Positions 14,322 through 23,088 of a stretch of 44,570 nt of DNA are shown one piece after another. The stretch comes from Actinomycetes bacterium (GTDB lineage Bacteria; Actinomycetota; Acidimicrobiia; Acidimicrobiales; RAAP-2), in the NCBI GenBank assembly GCA_021803085.1, contig JAJZMD010000157.1, positions 1-44,570 on the forward strand, in the 5' to 3' direction. The notes under the pieces were generated by a model. That model saw only the letters and a program-made list of their open reading frames with translations, ran no database searches and was not told the DNA's origin. How positions within the stretch are numbered: position 1 is the stretch's first letter; each line of letters opens with the position of its first letter. The position numbers and the translations under genes are program-made.

Positions 14322-15344
14322 GTGCGCGCCCTCGCAGTCGCTGACGCTGCGGTCGAGGTGACTACCCTGCCCGATCCGTCGCCGGGCGAGGGCGAGGTGG
14401 TCGTCGCCGTCCACTCGTGCGGGATCTGCGGCTCGGACGTCCATGGCGTCGAGCAGGGCCGCCCGGCGCGCGGCCAGGTGCTCGGGCACGAGCTGTCCGG
14501 GACCGTCGTCGCCGTCGGCCGTGGCGTCGGCGCGGCGCGCATCGGGGACGCCGTGGCGGTCAACCCGCTCGGTGCCTGCGGCCGCTGCGAGGAGTGCGCC
14601 CGAGGGCTCAGCTTCCGGTGCCGCGCGGTGCCGAACGTCGGGCTCGGGGCACCCGGCGGCCTTGCCGAGTACGTCCGGGTGCCGGCCGACCAGCTCCACG
14701 AGCTCGGGAGCGTCGCGCTGGAGGACGGCGCGCACGTGGAGCCGCTGGCGGTGGCGCTCCACGCCGTGCGCCTCGCGGGCGCCCGAGCCGGGACCCGCGC
14801 CGTGGTCTTCGGCGCCGGCCCGATCGGCCTCAGCGTCGTGCTCGCGCTGCGGGCCTTCGGAGCCGAGGAGGTCGTCACGGTCGGACGTTCGCCGGGCCGG
14901 CGCAGGGCGGCAGCCGCAGTCGGCGCGGACGTGGTCGTGGACTCCTCCAGCGCCGACGTCGGCGCCTTCTTCACCGAGCACGCCGACCATTTCGACGCCG
15001 CCTTCGAGTGCTCGGGCGCCGAGGCGGCGTTCGGCCTGCTCGTGCGCGCGCTCTCCTCGGATGGCACGCTCGTGGAGGTCGCGCTGACGGGGCAGGTGGC
15101 GTCGATCTCGCTTTCCGAGCTCCTGGCAAAGAACCTGCACGTCGTCGGCTCGTGCGCGTACGGACCGCACGAGTTCGCCGAATCGCTCGCGCTCATCGCG
15201 TCCGGCGCCGTCGACCCGACGCCGCTGGTGAGTGCCCGGCTCAGCCTGGACGAGGCGCCGCAGGCGTTCGTCGACCTCCGGCGCCCGAAGGACCTCGTCG
15301 CCGCGTTGGTGCAGCCCTGGCGCCCGGGGCCGCCCGCCCGCTGA
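14322..15344 (+). CDS. Zinc-dependent alcohol dehydrogenase (MDR family)
   Basis: This is a 340-residue medium-chain dehydrogenase. The catalytic zinc site is GICGSDVH with GHELSG. The structural zinc lobe has four Cys in the form CGRCEECARGLSFRC. The Rossmann motif is GAGPIGLS. It oxidises alcohols or polyols with NAD(P). I chose GTG at 14322 because the protein then begins VRALAV, as relatives do. An alternative GTG at 14304 overlaps (GTGA) the stop of a 24-26-codon frame starting at ATG 14227/14233, which has GGGGAG 6 nt before the second ATG. That overlap could mean translational coupling and would make the protein 346 residues. It lies downstream of the CmcJ/NvfI-type gene and 38 bp upstream of a second SDR. 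Confidence 0.86.
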   Translation: MRALAVADAAVEVTTLPDPSPGEGEVVVAVHSCGICGSDVHGVEQGRPARGQVLGHELSGTVVAVGRGVGAARIGDAVAVNPLGACGRCEECARGLSFRCRAVPNVGLGAPGGLAEYVRVPADQLHELGSVALEDGAHVEPLAVALHAVRLAGARAGTRAVVFGAGPIGLSVVLALRAFGAEEVVTVGRSPGRRRAAAAVGADVVVDSSSADVGAFFTEHADHFDAAFECSGAEAAFGLLVRALSSDGTLVEVALTGQVASISLSELLAKNLHVVGSCAYGPHEFAESLALIASGAVDPTPLVSARLSLDEAPQAFVDLRRPKDLVAALVQPWRPGPPAR

Positions 15345-15382
15345 GCGTCGCCCCGCCGGAGGAGAACGAAGGAGGACCAGAG

Positions 15383-16144
15383 ATGCCGAGCAGGTTCGAA
15401 GGCAAAGTCGCCGTCGTCACGGGCGCCGCTTCCGGGATCGGCCGGGCCGCGGCTGCCCGCCTCGGCGCCGAAGGAGCCCGCCTCGTCCTCGTCGACCGGG
15501 ATGGCGAGCGGCTCGCCTCGACCGCGACGGACCTCGGCGCCGCCGCGCGGCTCGAGGCCGACGTCACCGACGAGGCCACCGTCGACGGCTATGTCGCCGC
15601 GGCCGAAGCGCTCGGGGGGATCGACCTGTTCGTCAACAACGCAGGCATCGAAGGGCGCGTGGCGCCGATCGTCGAGCTTTCCCCAGACGACTGGGACCGG
15701 GTCCAGAAGGTGAACGCACGTGGTGTCTTTCTCGGTTTGCGCGCCGTGCTGCGGTCGATGACCGAAGCCGGGCGCGGCGGCGCTGTCGTGAACACGGCCT
15801 CGCAGGCCGGCATCAAGGGGGGTCCGAGCTTCAGCCCCTACGTCGCCTCGAAGCACGCGGTCGTCGGCCTCACCCGCACTGCGGCGCTGGAGGTCGCCTC
15901 GAAGGGCATCCGGGTGAACGCCGTGGCGCCCGGGTACATCGACACCCGGATGATGGAGGACCTCGAGAAGGCCTTCGGCGCAGACGACGTGCAAGCGGCG
16001 CGGCGCCGGCGCGAGGCCGCCGTCCCGATCCGCCGCTACGGCAGCCCCGAGGAGGTGGCGAGCGTGATCGCCTTCTTGCTCAGCGACGACGCGAGCTACG
16101 TGACCGGCAACATCGTGCTCGTCGACGGCGGTCTCAACGCCTGA
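15383..16144 (+). CDS. Short-chain dehydrogenase/reductase (SDR)
   Basis: This is a 253-residue classical SDR with AAGGAGGA before the ATG at 15383. The motifs are complete: TGAASGIG (13-20), D38 in LVLVDRD pointing to NAD, NNAG (85-88), S140, Y153 and K157 (YVASKHAV), and the usual C-terminus YVTGNIVLVDGG. It resembles 3-oxoacyl reductase or cyclohexanol/glucose dehydrogenase-type enzymes; the substrate is open. It is the last gene of the four-gene oxidoreductase run and is convergent with the PadR gene, with 25 bp between the stops. Confidence 0.9.
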   Translation: MPSRFEGKVAVVTGAASGIGRAAAARLGAEGARLVLVDRDGERLASTATDLGAAARLEADVTDEATVDGYVAAAEALGGIDLFVNNAGIEGRVAPIVELSPDDWDRVQKVNARGVFLGLRAVLRSMTEAGRGGAVVNTASQAGIKGGPSFSPYVASKHAVVGLTRTAALEVASKGIRVNAVAPGYIDTRMMEDLEKAFGADDVQAARRRREAAVPIRRYGSPEEVASVIAFLLSDDASYVTGNIVLVDGGLNA

Positions 16145-16169
16145 GCGGGTCGGCGTCTCTGCGGCTCAG

Positions 16170-16862
16170 TCAGCCGTCCTCTCCGCCGTTCTCCTCCTCC
16201 GGCTCCTCGTCGTCCTCGGCGAGCAGCCGGTAGAGCGCCTTCCGGGCGTCCTTCAACAGGCGCTCCGCACGCGCGACCTGGCGATCGTCACCGGCGGCGG
16301 CCACCTGCACGACGGCGCCCATCACCTGGAAGGCCGTCTGCCGCAGGGTGCGCGTGCCTGCGCCGTCCTCGTCGGTGAGCTCCTCCCACGGTGCGCGGCG
16401 CCCGACCGACGCCCGAGCCACCTCGGCACGGCCGGCATCGGTGAGCGCGAAGGTCCGGCGGCCTTCTTGCTCGGTGACGGTGACGAGCCCTTCGTCTTCC
16501 AGCTGCTGCAAGGTGGGGTAGATGGAGCCGGGGCTCGGGCGCCACGCGCCGCCGCTCCGGTCTGCGAGCACGGTGATCATCTGGTACCCGTGCATCGGCT
16601 CCTCGGCGAGCAGGCTCAGCACCGCGAACCGGACGTCGCCGCGCCGTGAGCGCGGCCGGCCGGGGCCACCCCATGGACCGCGCCCAGGGCCTCCCATCCC
16701 TGCCATCGCCCAAGGGCCGGGAAACCCGTGGAGACGCCGCCCGCGCCGCGGCCCGGCTGTCTCTTGACCCTCTCCACCGCGTGCCCAGCGGGCTCGGCCG
16801 CCCTTCCACGCCTGCTTCCGACCCCACATGTCGTCGTGGAACCTGCTCGTCGTTGTGGTCAT
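16170..16862 (-). CDS. PadR family transcriptional regulator
   Basis: The protein is 230 residues from the ATG at 16862, with AAGGAGGAAG upstream. Longer in-frame starts run through the divergent promoter and hom gene and are shadows. Residues about 40-75 are a Gly/Pro/Arg/Trp-rich extension common in this PadR subgroup. The winged helix follows: RFAVLSLLAEEPMHGYQMI (78-96), then GGAWRPSPGSIYPTLQQLEDEGLV (104-127) with the conserved SPGSIYP recognition element, then the wing and LTDAG (140-144). A helical C-terminal dimerisation part ends in an acidic tail. PadR proteins are repressors that release DNA on binding small molecules or stress signals. The palindrome ACGATATATCGT about 105 bp upstream is a likely autoregulatory site. 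The target besides itself could be the divergent hom-thrC operon (inference). Confidence 0.88.
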   Translation of the reverse strand: MTTTTSRFHDDMWGRKQAWKGGRARWARGGEGQETAGPRRGRRLHGFPGPWAMAGMGGPGRGPWGGPGRPRSRRGDVRFAVLSLLAEEPMHGYQMITVLADRSGGAWRPSPGSIYPTLQQLEDEGLVTVTEQEGRRTFALTDAGRAEVARASVGRRAPWEELTDEDGAGTRTLRQTAFQVMGAVVQVAAAGDDRQVARAERLLKDARKALYRLLAEDDEEPEEENGGEDG

Positions 16863-16893
16863 GTCTTCCTCCTTGCCTTCCTTGCCGTTCCAG

Positions 16894-16949
16894 CCGCCCA
16901 CCGACCGCCCACCGATTGACCGCCCACCGATTGACCGCCCACCGGCCGA
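16894..16949. repeat. 15-bp tandem repeat upstream of padR
   Basis: The unit ccgcccaccgattga occurs twice perfectly (16905-16919 and 16920-16934). It is flanked by an 11-bp partial copy on the left and a variant copy (ccgcccaccggccga) on the right. It lies in the probable 5' leader of the padR mRNA. Confidence 0.85.
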
Positions 16950-16965
16950 CAGTCGCCGACGGATC

Positions 16966-16977
16966 ACGATATATCGT
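16966..16977. promoter_or_regulatory. Perfect palindrome ACGATATATCGT, likely PadR operator
   Basis: This 12-bp palindrome is the only AT-rich stretch in the divergent region between padR and hom. It contains -10-like hexamers on both strands: TACGAT read leftwards toward padR and TATCGT read rightwards. PadR repressors usually bind short AT-rich palindromes over their own promoters, so autoregulation is the likely function (inference). Confidence 0.5.
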
Positions 16978-17029
16978 AGCGGTCTCTCCTCGTCACCGCG
17001 CGATCTCCGGCCGGCGACCGCACGGGCGG

Positions 17030-17035
17030 TAGCCT
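17030..17035 (+). promoter_or_regulatory. -10 box (TAGCCT) for hom, leaderless layout
   Basis: TAGCCT fits TANNNT and is separated from the hom ATG at 17043 by exactly 7 nt. There is no Shine-Dalgarno sequence, consistent with a leaderless transcript. Confidence 0.5.
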
Positions 17036-17042
17036 CCAGTGG

Positions 17043-18416
17043 ATGCCGGCAAGTTCCACTTCCGCGCGAGCGGAGCGCCCGGAGGCGGTTCGCGTCGCGC
17101 TCCTCGGCCACGGCAACGTCGGCGCGGCGGTCGCGGAGCTGCTCACCACGCGCACGGAGGAGATCGCCGCGCGTGCAGGCGTCCAATTCGAGCTCGCGGG
17201 GATCGCGGTGCGCGACCTCCGCCGGCGGCGGGAGGCCCCCGGCGCGGCAGACCCCGCGCTCTACACGGACGACGCCAAGGGCCTCGTCGAGCGCACGGAC
17301 GTCGACGTGGTCGTCGAGCTGATCGGGGGCCTCGATCCGGCTCGCACGCTGGTCGAGGCGGCGCTCCGGGCGGGCAAGCCGGTGGTCACCGCCAACAAGA
17401 TGCTCCTGGCGCAGGCGGGGGTGGAGCTCTCGGAGGTCGCGTCGGCCAACGGCGTCGATCTCCTGTACGAGGCCGCGGTGGGCGGCGCCATCCCGGTCAT
17501 CCGGCCGCTGCGCGAGTCGCTCGCGGGCGAGCGTGTGCTGCGCGTGATGGGGATCGTGAACGGGACGACCAACTACATCCTCACCCGGATGACCGACGAC
17601 GGCATGGACTACGCGGAGGCGCTCGCCGAGGCGCAGGAGCTCGGCCTGGCCGAGCGGGACCCGTCGTCGGACGTGTCGGGCGCCGACGCCGCCGCGAAGG
17701 CGGCGATCCTCGCAGGTCTCGCCTTCGGCAGCGACGTGCTCGGGACGACGGTGGCGCGCGAGGGGATCACCGGCATCCGGTCGCTGGACGTGGAGCACGC
17801 GGCCCGGCTCGGCTACGTCATCAAGCTGCTGGCGATCGCGGAGCTGGTCGACGACGGCCCCGACGTGTCGGTGCGCGTCCATCCTGCGATGGTGCCGGCC
17901 GACCACCCGCTCGCCTCGGTGCGGGGCGCGTTCAACGCCGTTTTCGTGGAGGGCGAGTCTGCGGGCGAGCTCATGCTCTACGGCAGGGGAGCGGGCGGCG
18001 CACCCACCGCGAGCGCCGTGCTCGGAGACCTGATCGACGCCGCGCGGAACCTGCGGGCCGGGGCGCACGCTCCCGCCCCGCGCCGCCACCAGGCCGCCGT
18101 ACGTCCGGTCGACGACCTGCGATCGGCCTTCTACATCAGCCTCGACGTGGTGGACCGTCCCGGGGTGCTCGCGTCGGTCGCGACCGCGTTCGGCACCCAC
18201 GGGGTGTCGATCAGGGCGATGGAGCAGGACGGGCTCGGCACCGCGGCGCGGCTCGTCTTCCTCACGCACTCCGCACGCGAGGGGGACGTGCGGGCGACGC
18301 TGGACGCGCTGGCAGCGATCGACACGGTGGTGCGCGTCGGCTCCGTGCTGCGCGTGATCGGGGCCGACGACGGCGCCCCGATGCGCGTCGCCGGCGGGCA
18401 CGCACGGAGGCGCTGA
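17043..18416 (+). CDS. hom: Homoserine dehydrogenase
   Basis: The protein is 457 residues, typical of the long ACT-containing form. The Rossmann motif is GHGNVG (22-27). The catalytic domain shows [23 protein letters not shown] and [12 protein letters not shown], which bind aspartate semialdehyde and NAD(P). The C-terminal ACT domain (about 360-435, [28 protein letters not shown]) mediates feedback inhibition by threonine in relatives. It reduces aspartate 4-semialdehyde to homoserine, the branch point to threonine and methionine, in the cytoplasm. A -10 box 7 nt before the ATG suggests a leaderless start. thrC follows after 1 bp, so the two form an operon. The gene is divergent from padR. 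Confidence 0.96.
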   Translation: MPASSTSARAERPEAVRVALLGHGNVGAAVAELLTTRTEEIAARAGVQFELAGIAVRDLRRRREAPGAADPALYTDDAKGLVERTDVDVVVELIGGLDPARTLVEAALRAGKPVVTANKMLLAQAGVELSEVASANGVDLLYEAAVGGAIPVIRPLRESLAGERVLRVMGIVNGTTNYILTRMTDDGMDYAEALAEAQELGLAERDPSSDVSGADAAAKAAILAGLAFGSDVLGTTVAREGITGIRSLDVEHAARLGYVIKLLAIAELVDDGPDVSVRVHPAMVPADHPLASVRGAFNAVFVEGESAGELMLYGRGAGGAPTASAVLGDLIDAARNLRAGAHAPAPRRHQAAVRPVDDLRSAFYISLDVVDRPGVLASVATAFGTHGVSIRAMEQDGLGTAARLVFLTHSAREGDVRATLDALAAIDTVVRVGSVLRVIGADDGAPMRVAGGHARRR

Positions 18417-18417
18417 C

Positions 18418-19467
18418 GTGCCGGTCGGCGCCGCCTGGCGCGGCGTCATCGAGGAGTACCGCGAGCTGCTGCCGGTGGACGACGGCACGTCCGTCGTGAC
18501 CCTGCTCGAGGGCGGCACCCCCCTCGTCCCGGCCCCGCGGCTCTCGGCTCGCGTCGGGGCATCGGTGTGGTTGAAGGTCGAGGGGGCCAACCCGACCGGG
18601 TCGTTCAAGGACCGCGGGATGACGCTCGCGATCTCGAAGGCCCTCGCCGAGGGCGCGAAGGCCGTCGTGTGCGCGTCGACGGGCAACACCTCGGCGTCGG
18701 CCGCCGCCTACGCGGCCCGCTCCGGGCTCGACTGCGTCGTCCTCATCCCCGAGGGCTACATCGCCCTGGGCAAGCTCGCGCAGGCCCTCGTCCACGGCGC
18801 CCGCGTCCTGCAGGTGCGCGGCAACTTCGACGACGCGCTCGCGGTCGTGCGCGAGCTCCCGAACAAGGTTCCGGTCACCGTCGTCAACTCGGTCAACCCG
18901 TACCGCCTCGAAGGCCAGAAGACGGCGGCCTTCGAGATCGTCGACGTGCTGGGCCGCGCCCCCGACGTGCAGTGCATGCCGGTCGGGAACGCCGGCAACA
19001 TCACGGCGTACTGGCGCGGGTACCTCGAGTACCGGGCGGCCGGACGGTCGCCCAACGTGCCGAGGCTCCTCGGCTTCCAGGCGGAGGGCGCCGCGCCGAT
19101 CGTCCTCGGCCATCCGGTGGAGCACCCCGAGACGATCGCGACCGCCATCAGGATCGGGAACCCCGCGAGCTGGTACGCCGCGACCGCGGCGGCAGCCGAG
19201 TCCGGGGGAGCGGTGCGCGCGGTGAGCGACGCAGAGATCCTCGATGCCTACCGCATGCTCGCCAGCGAGGAGGCGGTGTTCTGCGAGGCGGCCTCCGCGG
19301 CGGCGGTGGCGGGCATGCTGAAGAGCGAGATCCCACCCGGCTCCACGGTGGTGTGCGTGCTCACCGGCCACGGGTTGAAGGACCCGGACCTTGCGATCAG
19401 CCAGATCTCCGTGCCCTCGGTGGTCGACGCGGACCTCGACGCGGTCCTCGAAGCGCTCGGGCTCTGA
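18418..19467 (+). CDS. thrC: Threonine synthase
   Basis: This 349-residue PLP enzyme of the short actinobacterial type starts with GTG 1 bp after the hom stop. The Schiff-base lysine is K64 in [31 protein letters not shown] follows the family pattern, and the phosphate loop is [15 protein letters not shown]. It converts O-phosphohomoserine to threonine. The usual next gene, thrB, which makes that substrate, is missing. The 434 bp downstream hold no gene, and rho follows. Confidence 0.96.
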   Translation: MPVGAAWRGVIEEYRELLPVDDGTSVVTLLEGGTPLVPAPRLSARVGASVWLKVEGANPTGSFKDRGMTLAISKALAEGAKAVVCASTGNTSASAAAYAARSGLDCVVLIPEGYIALGKLAQALVHGARVLQVRGNFDDALAVVRELPNKVPVTVVNSVNPYRLEGQKTAAFEIVDVLGRAPDVQCMPVGNAGNITAYWRGYLEYRAAGRSPNVPRLLGFQAEGAAPIVLGHPVEHPETIATAIRIGNPASWYAATAAAAESGGAVRAVSDAEILDAYRMLASEEAVFCEAASAAAVAGMLKSEIPPGSTVVCVLTGHGLKDPDLAISQISVPSVVDADLDAVLEALGL

Positions 19468-19901
19468 CGGCCCCGCACACAGCCCCGACGCGGACCGTAG
19501 GGGAGCGAGCGGCCGAGCGGGCGGCCGGGTGGGGGAATGGGCACCGAGCGAACTGGGAATGAACGGGGCGCACGGGATGTTGTCTCGATTCGCACGAGGG
19601 AGCGGGCGACGCCGCAGCCCTGACAGCCCCAGCCCTGACAGCCGCCACGCCTGCGCCCGCCGCCCGCTTCGTCCAAAGCGTGCCGGGGTGTTTGCCGAGA
19701 CCGCGGACAGCCGCTACGATGGGTGCATCCCACCGGGCAACGGCGCTCAGGGCGGCGGCCCGAAGACCGGTCCTTACCTGTGACGCCACCGGTGGTACGC
19801 GGGAGCAGGAGGCGCGGGGCGCTCGTCCTTCACCCGTGTTCCGTCCTCGCGCGGCGTGGCCTCGCCACGACTCGCGCGACCCGTCATGAGATAGGAGACC
19901 G
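19468..19901. other. Gene-free region between thrC and rho
   Basis: No gene is convincing here, and homoserine kinase (thrB), expected at this place in actinobacteria, is not present. The region holds an imperfect tandem repeat with a 15-bp period (cagccctgacagcc at 19615 and 19630), the rho promoter, and a palindrome CCACCGGTGG at 19786-19795 in the probable rho leader. Confidence 0.65.
19692..19720 (+). promoter_or_regulatory. Probable rho promoter (TTGCCG-N17-TACGAT)
   Basis: TTGCCG at 19692-19697 and TACGAT at 19715-19720 are separated by the ideal 17 nt. This is the best housekeeping-type promoter in the window. It would give the rho mRNA an untranslated leader of about 175 nt. Long leaders are common for rho, where they serve autoregulation. 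Confidence 0.55.
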
Positions 19902-21680
19902 ATGACTGCGGAAGAGCAGCTCGAACGGTCGGTGCTCGAGGGCAAGGAGCGTGACGAGCTCCATGCGATCGCGCAGGCGATGTCGCTCAAGACGACGTCG
20001 CGTACGAAGAAGTCCGACATCATCGACCGCATCCTGGAGGCGGCCGGCGTGACCTCGTCGAACGGGACGAACGGGCACGCCGCCGGCGCCTCGGAGGCGG
20101 CCACGTCGACCAACGGGGCGACCCACGGGCCCCAGCGTGCCGCGGCGGCGTCGAGGGCGAAGACGGAGCCCGAGCCGGCGTCCGCCGCCGGTGACGCGGC
20201 GGCCGACGACCGTGCAGCCGGCGGGTCCGGCGCCGCGGCGGCCGCGAGCGGCGCGCACGCCGGCGCCGAGGTCGCCGCCTTCGAGACCCTGCCCGTGACC
20301 GTGCCCGTCGAGACCGTGCCCGTCGAGACCGTGCCCGTCGAAGTCCCTCAGACTCACGAGGGGGGCACGACCAACGGCGCCGGGCGTCAGAGCCAGCGCC
20401 AGCAGGGCCGCTACTCCCAGGCGGCCAACGTCGAGCCAGGCAACCGCCGGAACCGGCGCCGTCGCGGCCGCGAGCGCGGCCAGGTTGGCGGCGAGCGCGA
20501 CCTGCAGGGCGTGGCGAGCCAGGACGCGCCCTACCAGGGCGAGCTCGTCGAGGTGCGCGGGCTCCTCGACCTGCGCGACGAGGGCTACGGCTTCCTGCGC
20601 TGCGACGGGTACCTGCCGTCGCCGAAGGACGTGTACGTGTCGATCAGCCAGGCGCGCCGGTTCGCGTTGAGAAAGGGCGACTACGTCGAGGGTGCCTGCA
20701 GGCCCGCGTCGACCAGCGAGAAGTACCCGGCGCTCCTGCGCATCGACACGGTGTCGGGCCTGGACTCCGAGGCGGCCCGCCAGCGGCCGCGGTTCGAGGA
20801 CCTCACCCCGCTGTTCCCCGACGACAAGCTGTCGCTCGAGCTGCCCGGGGCGAAGGACAACGTGACGGCGAGGATCGTCGACCTCCTCTCTCCGATCGGG
20901 AAGGGCCAGCGCGGGCTCATCGTGTCGCCCCCGAAGGCCGGCAAGACGACCGTCATGAAGCAGATTGCGCACTCCATCGAGGCGAACAACCCCGAGGTGC
21001 ACCTCATGGTGCTGCTCGTGGACGAGCGTCCCGAAGAGGTGACCGACATGCGGCGGTCGGTGAAGGGCGAGGTCGTGGCGTCCACGTTCGACCGACCCTC
21101 CGACGAGCACACCGCCGTTGCGGAGCTCGCGATCGAGCGAGCGAAGCGGCTCGTCGAGCTGGGCCGCGACGTCGTCATCATCCTCGACGGCATCACCCGT
21201 CTCGCCCGTGCGTACAACCTCGCGCAGCCGGCGACCGGCCGGATCATGTCGGGCGGCGTGGACTCCGGGGCGCTCTACCCGCCGAAGAAGTTCTTCGGCG
21301 CCGCGCGCAACATCGAAGAGGGCGGATCGCTCACGATCCTCGCCACCGCGCTCGTCGAGACCGGGTCGAAGATGGACGAGGTCATCTTCGAGGAGTTCAA
21401 GGGGACCGGCAACATGGAGCTGCGCCTGGACCGCCGGCTCGCCGAACGGCGGCTCTACCCTTCGATCGACGTGAACGCGAGCTCGACCCGCCACGAGGAG
21501 CTCCTCTTCGACCGCGGCCAGTTGCAGCAGGTGTGGAAGCTCCGGCGGGTGCTGAACGCGCTGGCGAGCGAAGGGAACGCCGCCGCCGGGCTCGAGCTGC
21601 TGATGGACAAGCTGCGCACGACCAAGAGCAACGACGAGTTCCTCGCAGAGATCGCCAAGGGCCCGACCCCAGGCGGCTGA
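19902..21680 (+). CDS. rho: Transcription termination factor Rho
   Basis: The protein is 592 residues with TAGGAGA before the ATG. Domains in order are: Rho_N helical part (about 1-50); a low-complexity Ala/Gly/Thr linker (51-180) with a VPVET tandem repeat (15-bp period at DNA level from 20301); an Arg-rich patch [13 protein letters not shown] (181-193); the cold-shock-like RNA-binding domain (about 213-285, [20 protein letters not shown]); and the hexameric ATPase with Walker A PPKAGKTT (343-350), [10 protein letters not shown] and the conserved [14 protein letters not shown]. The Arg-rich insert is typical of actinobacterial Rho and raises RNA affinity in relatives. It ends transcription by translocating along RNA. 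rpmE follows after 52 bp. Confidence 0.97.
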   Translation: MTAEEQLERSVLEGKERDELHAIAQAMSLKTTSRTKKSDIIDRILEAAGVTSSNGTNGHAAGASEAATSTNGATHGPQRAAAASRAKTEPEPASAAGDAAADDRAAGGSGAAAAASGAHAGAEVAAFETLPVTVPVETVPVETVPVEVPQTHEGGTTNGAGRQSQRQQGRYSQAANVEPGNRRNRRRRGRERGQVGGERDLQGVASQDAPYQGELVEVRGLLDLRDEGYGFLRCDGYLPSPKDVYVSISQARRFALRKGDYVEGACRPASTSEKYPALLRIDTVSGLDSEAARQRPRFEDLTPLFPDDKLSLELPGAKDNVTARIVDLLSPIGKGQRGLIVSPPKAGKTTVMKQIAHSIEANNPEVHLMVLLVDERPEEVTDMRRSVKGEVVASTFDRPSDEHTAVAELAIERAKRLVELGRDVVIILDGITRLARAYNLAQPATGRIMSGGVDSGALYPPKKFFGAARNIEEGGSLTILATALVETGSKMDEVIFEEFKGTGNMELRLDRRLAERRLYPSIDVNASSTRHEELLFDRGQLQQVWKLRRVLNALASEGNAAAGLELLMDKLRTTKSNDEFLAEIAKGPTPGG

Positions 21681-21732
21681 CCCGGTCGCCGAGACCAGCA
21701 GACAGATTCGCAGACAGAGAAGGCGAGCCACC

Positions 21733-21960
21733 ATGAAGGCAGACATCCACCCCACCTACGTGCAGGCCACGGTCCACTGCTCGTGCGGGAACGCGTTCAC
21801 CACCCGCGCGACCAAGCCAGACCTGCACGTCGAGCTTTGCAACGAGTGCCACCCGTTCTTCACCGGCAAGCAGAAGCTCGTGGACTCCGGAGGTCGCGTC
21901 GAGCGGTTCCAGCGCCGCTACGGCCGCCGCGGCGTCAAGCGCGCGCCGGCGAAGAGCTGA
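21733..21960 (+). CDS. rpmE: 50S ribosomal protein L31
   Basis: This 75-residue protein starts MKADIHPTY, the family signature, and has four zinc-binding cysteines (C16, C18, C36, C39). It is therefore the zinc-containing form of L31, which sits at the subunit bridge of the 70S ribosome. Paralogues without cysteines replace it under zinc limitation in other bacteria; none is visible here. The position between rho and prfA is conserved in actinobacteria. Confidence 0.97.
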   Translation: MKADIHPTYVQATVHCSCGNAFTTRATKPDLHVELCNECHPFFTGKQKLVDSGGRVERFQRRYGRRGVKRAPAKS

Positions 21961-21993
21961 GCCAGCCTCGGCACCGGGCCGAGCCGCGGTCCC

Positions 21994-23088
21994 GTGCCTG
22001 CTGAGCCGCACGCCCCGGCCCTCGACTCGCGGCTCGACGCGCTCACCGAGGAGCTGAGCGAGGTCGAGGCGCGGCTCGCCGATCCGTCCGCCGCGGGAGA
22101 CCCGGCGCGGCTTCGTGACCTGTCACGGCGCCACAAGGGGCTCGTGGAGGTGGTGGCAGCGTGGCGCGCGCTCCGCGGCGCGCGGGCGGACCTCGCCGCC
22201 GCGCGCCAGCTGTTCGAGGAGTCCACGGGCGACGACCGGGAGGCCGCGCTCGAAGAGGTGGAGGCCGCAGAGGCTCAGATCGCGTCCCTCGGCGCGCAGC
22301 TGAGCGTCCTCCTCCTGCCGAAGGACCCCAATGACGGCCGGAACGTCATCGTCGAGATCCGCGGTGCCGAGGGCGGCGAGGAGGCCAACCTGTTCGCCCG
22401 TGACCTCTACGAGATGTACACGCGCTACGCGGCGCGCCGCGGCTGGCAGGTCGAGGTGCTCTCGGAGAGCCCGTCGGAGCGGGACGGGCTGAACGAGGTG
22501 GTGTTCGTGGTCAAAGGCGCTGACGCGTGGGCGCGCCTCGAGCACGAAGCGGGACCGCATCGCGTCCAGCGGGTGCCGGTCACCGAGTCCAAAGGCCGCG
22601 TCCACACCTCGTCCGCGACCGTCACCGTCCTCCCGGAGGCCGACGAGGTGGACGTGCAGATCGACCCGGGCGACCTCAAGATCGACGTCTACCGCTCGAC
22701 GGGCCCCGGCGGCCAGTCGGTGAACACCACCGACTCGGCCGTGCGGGTCACCCATCTGCCGACCGGGATCGTCGTGTCGATGCAGGACGAGAAGAGCCAG
22801 ATCCAGAACCGCGCGAAGGCGATGACCGTGCTGCGGGCCCGCCTCTTGAAGGCCGAGCAGGACCGGCGCTCGCACGAGCTCGCCGCGCAGCGCAGGAGCC
22901 AGGTGGGCGGCGGCGGTCGCGCCGAGAAGATCCGCACCTACAACTTCCGTGAGAACCGCGTCACCGACCATCGCCTGAACCTGACCATCTACAAGCTCGA
23001 CCAGGTCCTCCAGGGGGACCTGGACGATCTGGTCGACGCGCTCACGGCCGACAAGCGAGCGCGCCAGCTCGCGGGCGATGCCGCGTGA
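21994..23088 (+). CDS. prfA: Peptide chain release factor 1
   Basis: The protein is 364 residues from GTG at 21994. The codon-recognition tripeptide is PVT (195-197), which marks RF1 (UAA/UAG reading) rather than RF2 (SPF). The catalytic GGQ is at 239-241 in RSTGPGGQSVNTTDSAVR. It hydrolyses peptidyl-tRNA on the ribosome. Its stop overlaps the GTG of prmC (GTGA), whose product methylates the GGQ glutamine, so the enzyme and its substrate are translationally coupled. Confidence 0.97.
   Translation: MPAEPHAPALDSRLDALTEELSEVEARLADPSAAGDPARLRDLSRRHKGLVEVVAAWRALRGARADLAAARQLFEESTGDDREAALEEVEAAEAQIASLGAQLSVLLLPKDPNDGRNVIVEIRGAEGGEEANLFARDLYEMYTRYAARRGWQVEVLSESPSERDGLNEVVFVVKGADAWARLEHEAGPHRVQRVPVTESKGRVHTSSATVTVLPEADEVDVQIDPGDLKIDVYRSTGPGGQSVNTTDSAVRVTHLPTGIVVSMQDEKSQIQNRAKAMTVLRARLLKAEQDRRSHELAAQRRSQVGGGGRAEKIRTYNFRENRVTDHRLNLTIYKLDQVLQGDLDDLVDALTADKRARQLAGDAA

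Noticed and set aside
14231-15994. Long minus-strand frame opposite the Zn-alcohol dehydrogenase and SDR
   Set aside because: Ser/Ala/Arg-biased product with no domain, fully overlapping two genes with complete catalytic motifs.
19468-19901. Degenerate thrB in the thrC-rho gap
   Set aside because: No GHMK motifs were seen in any frame and the gap is too short for a 300-residue kinase.
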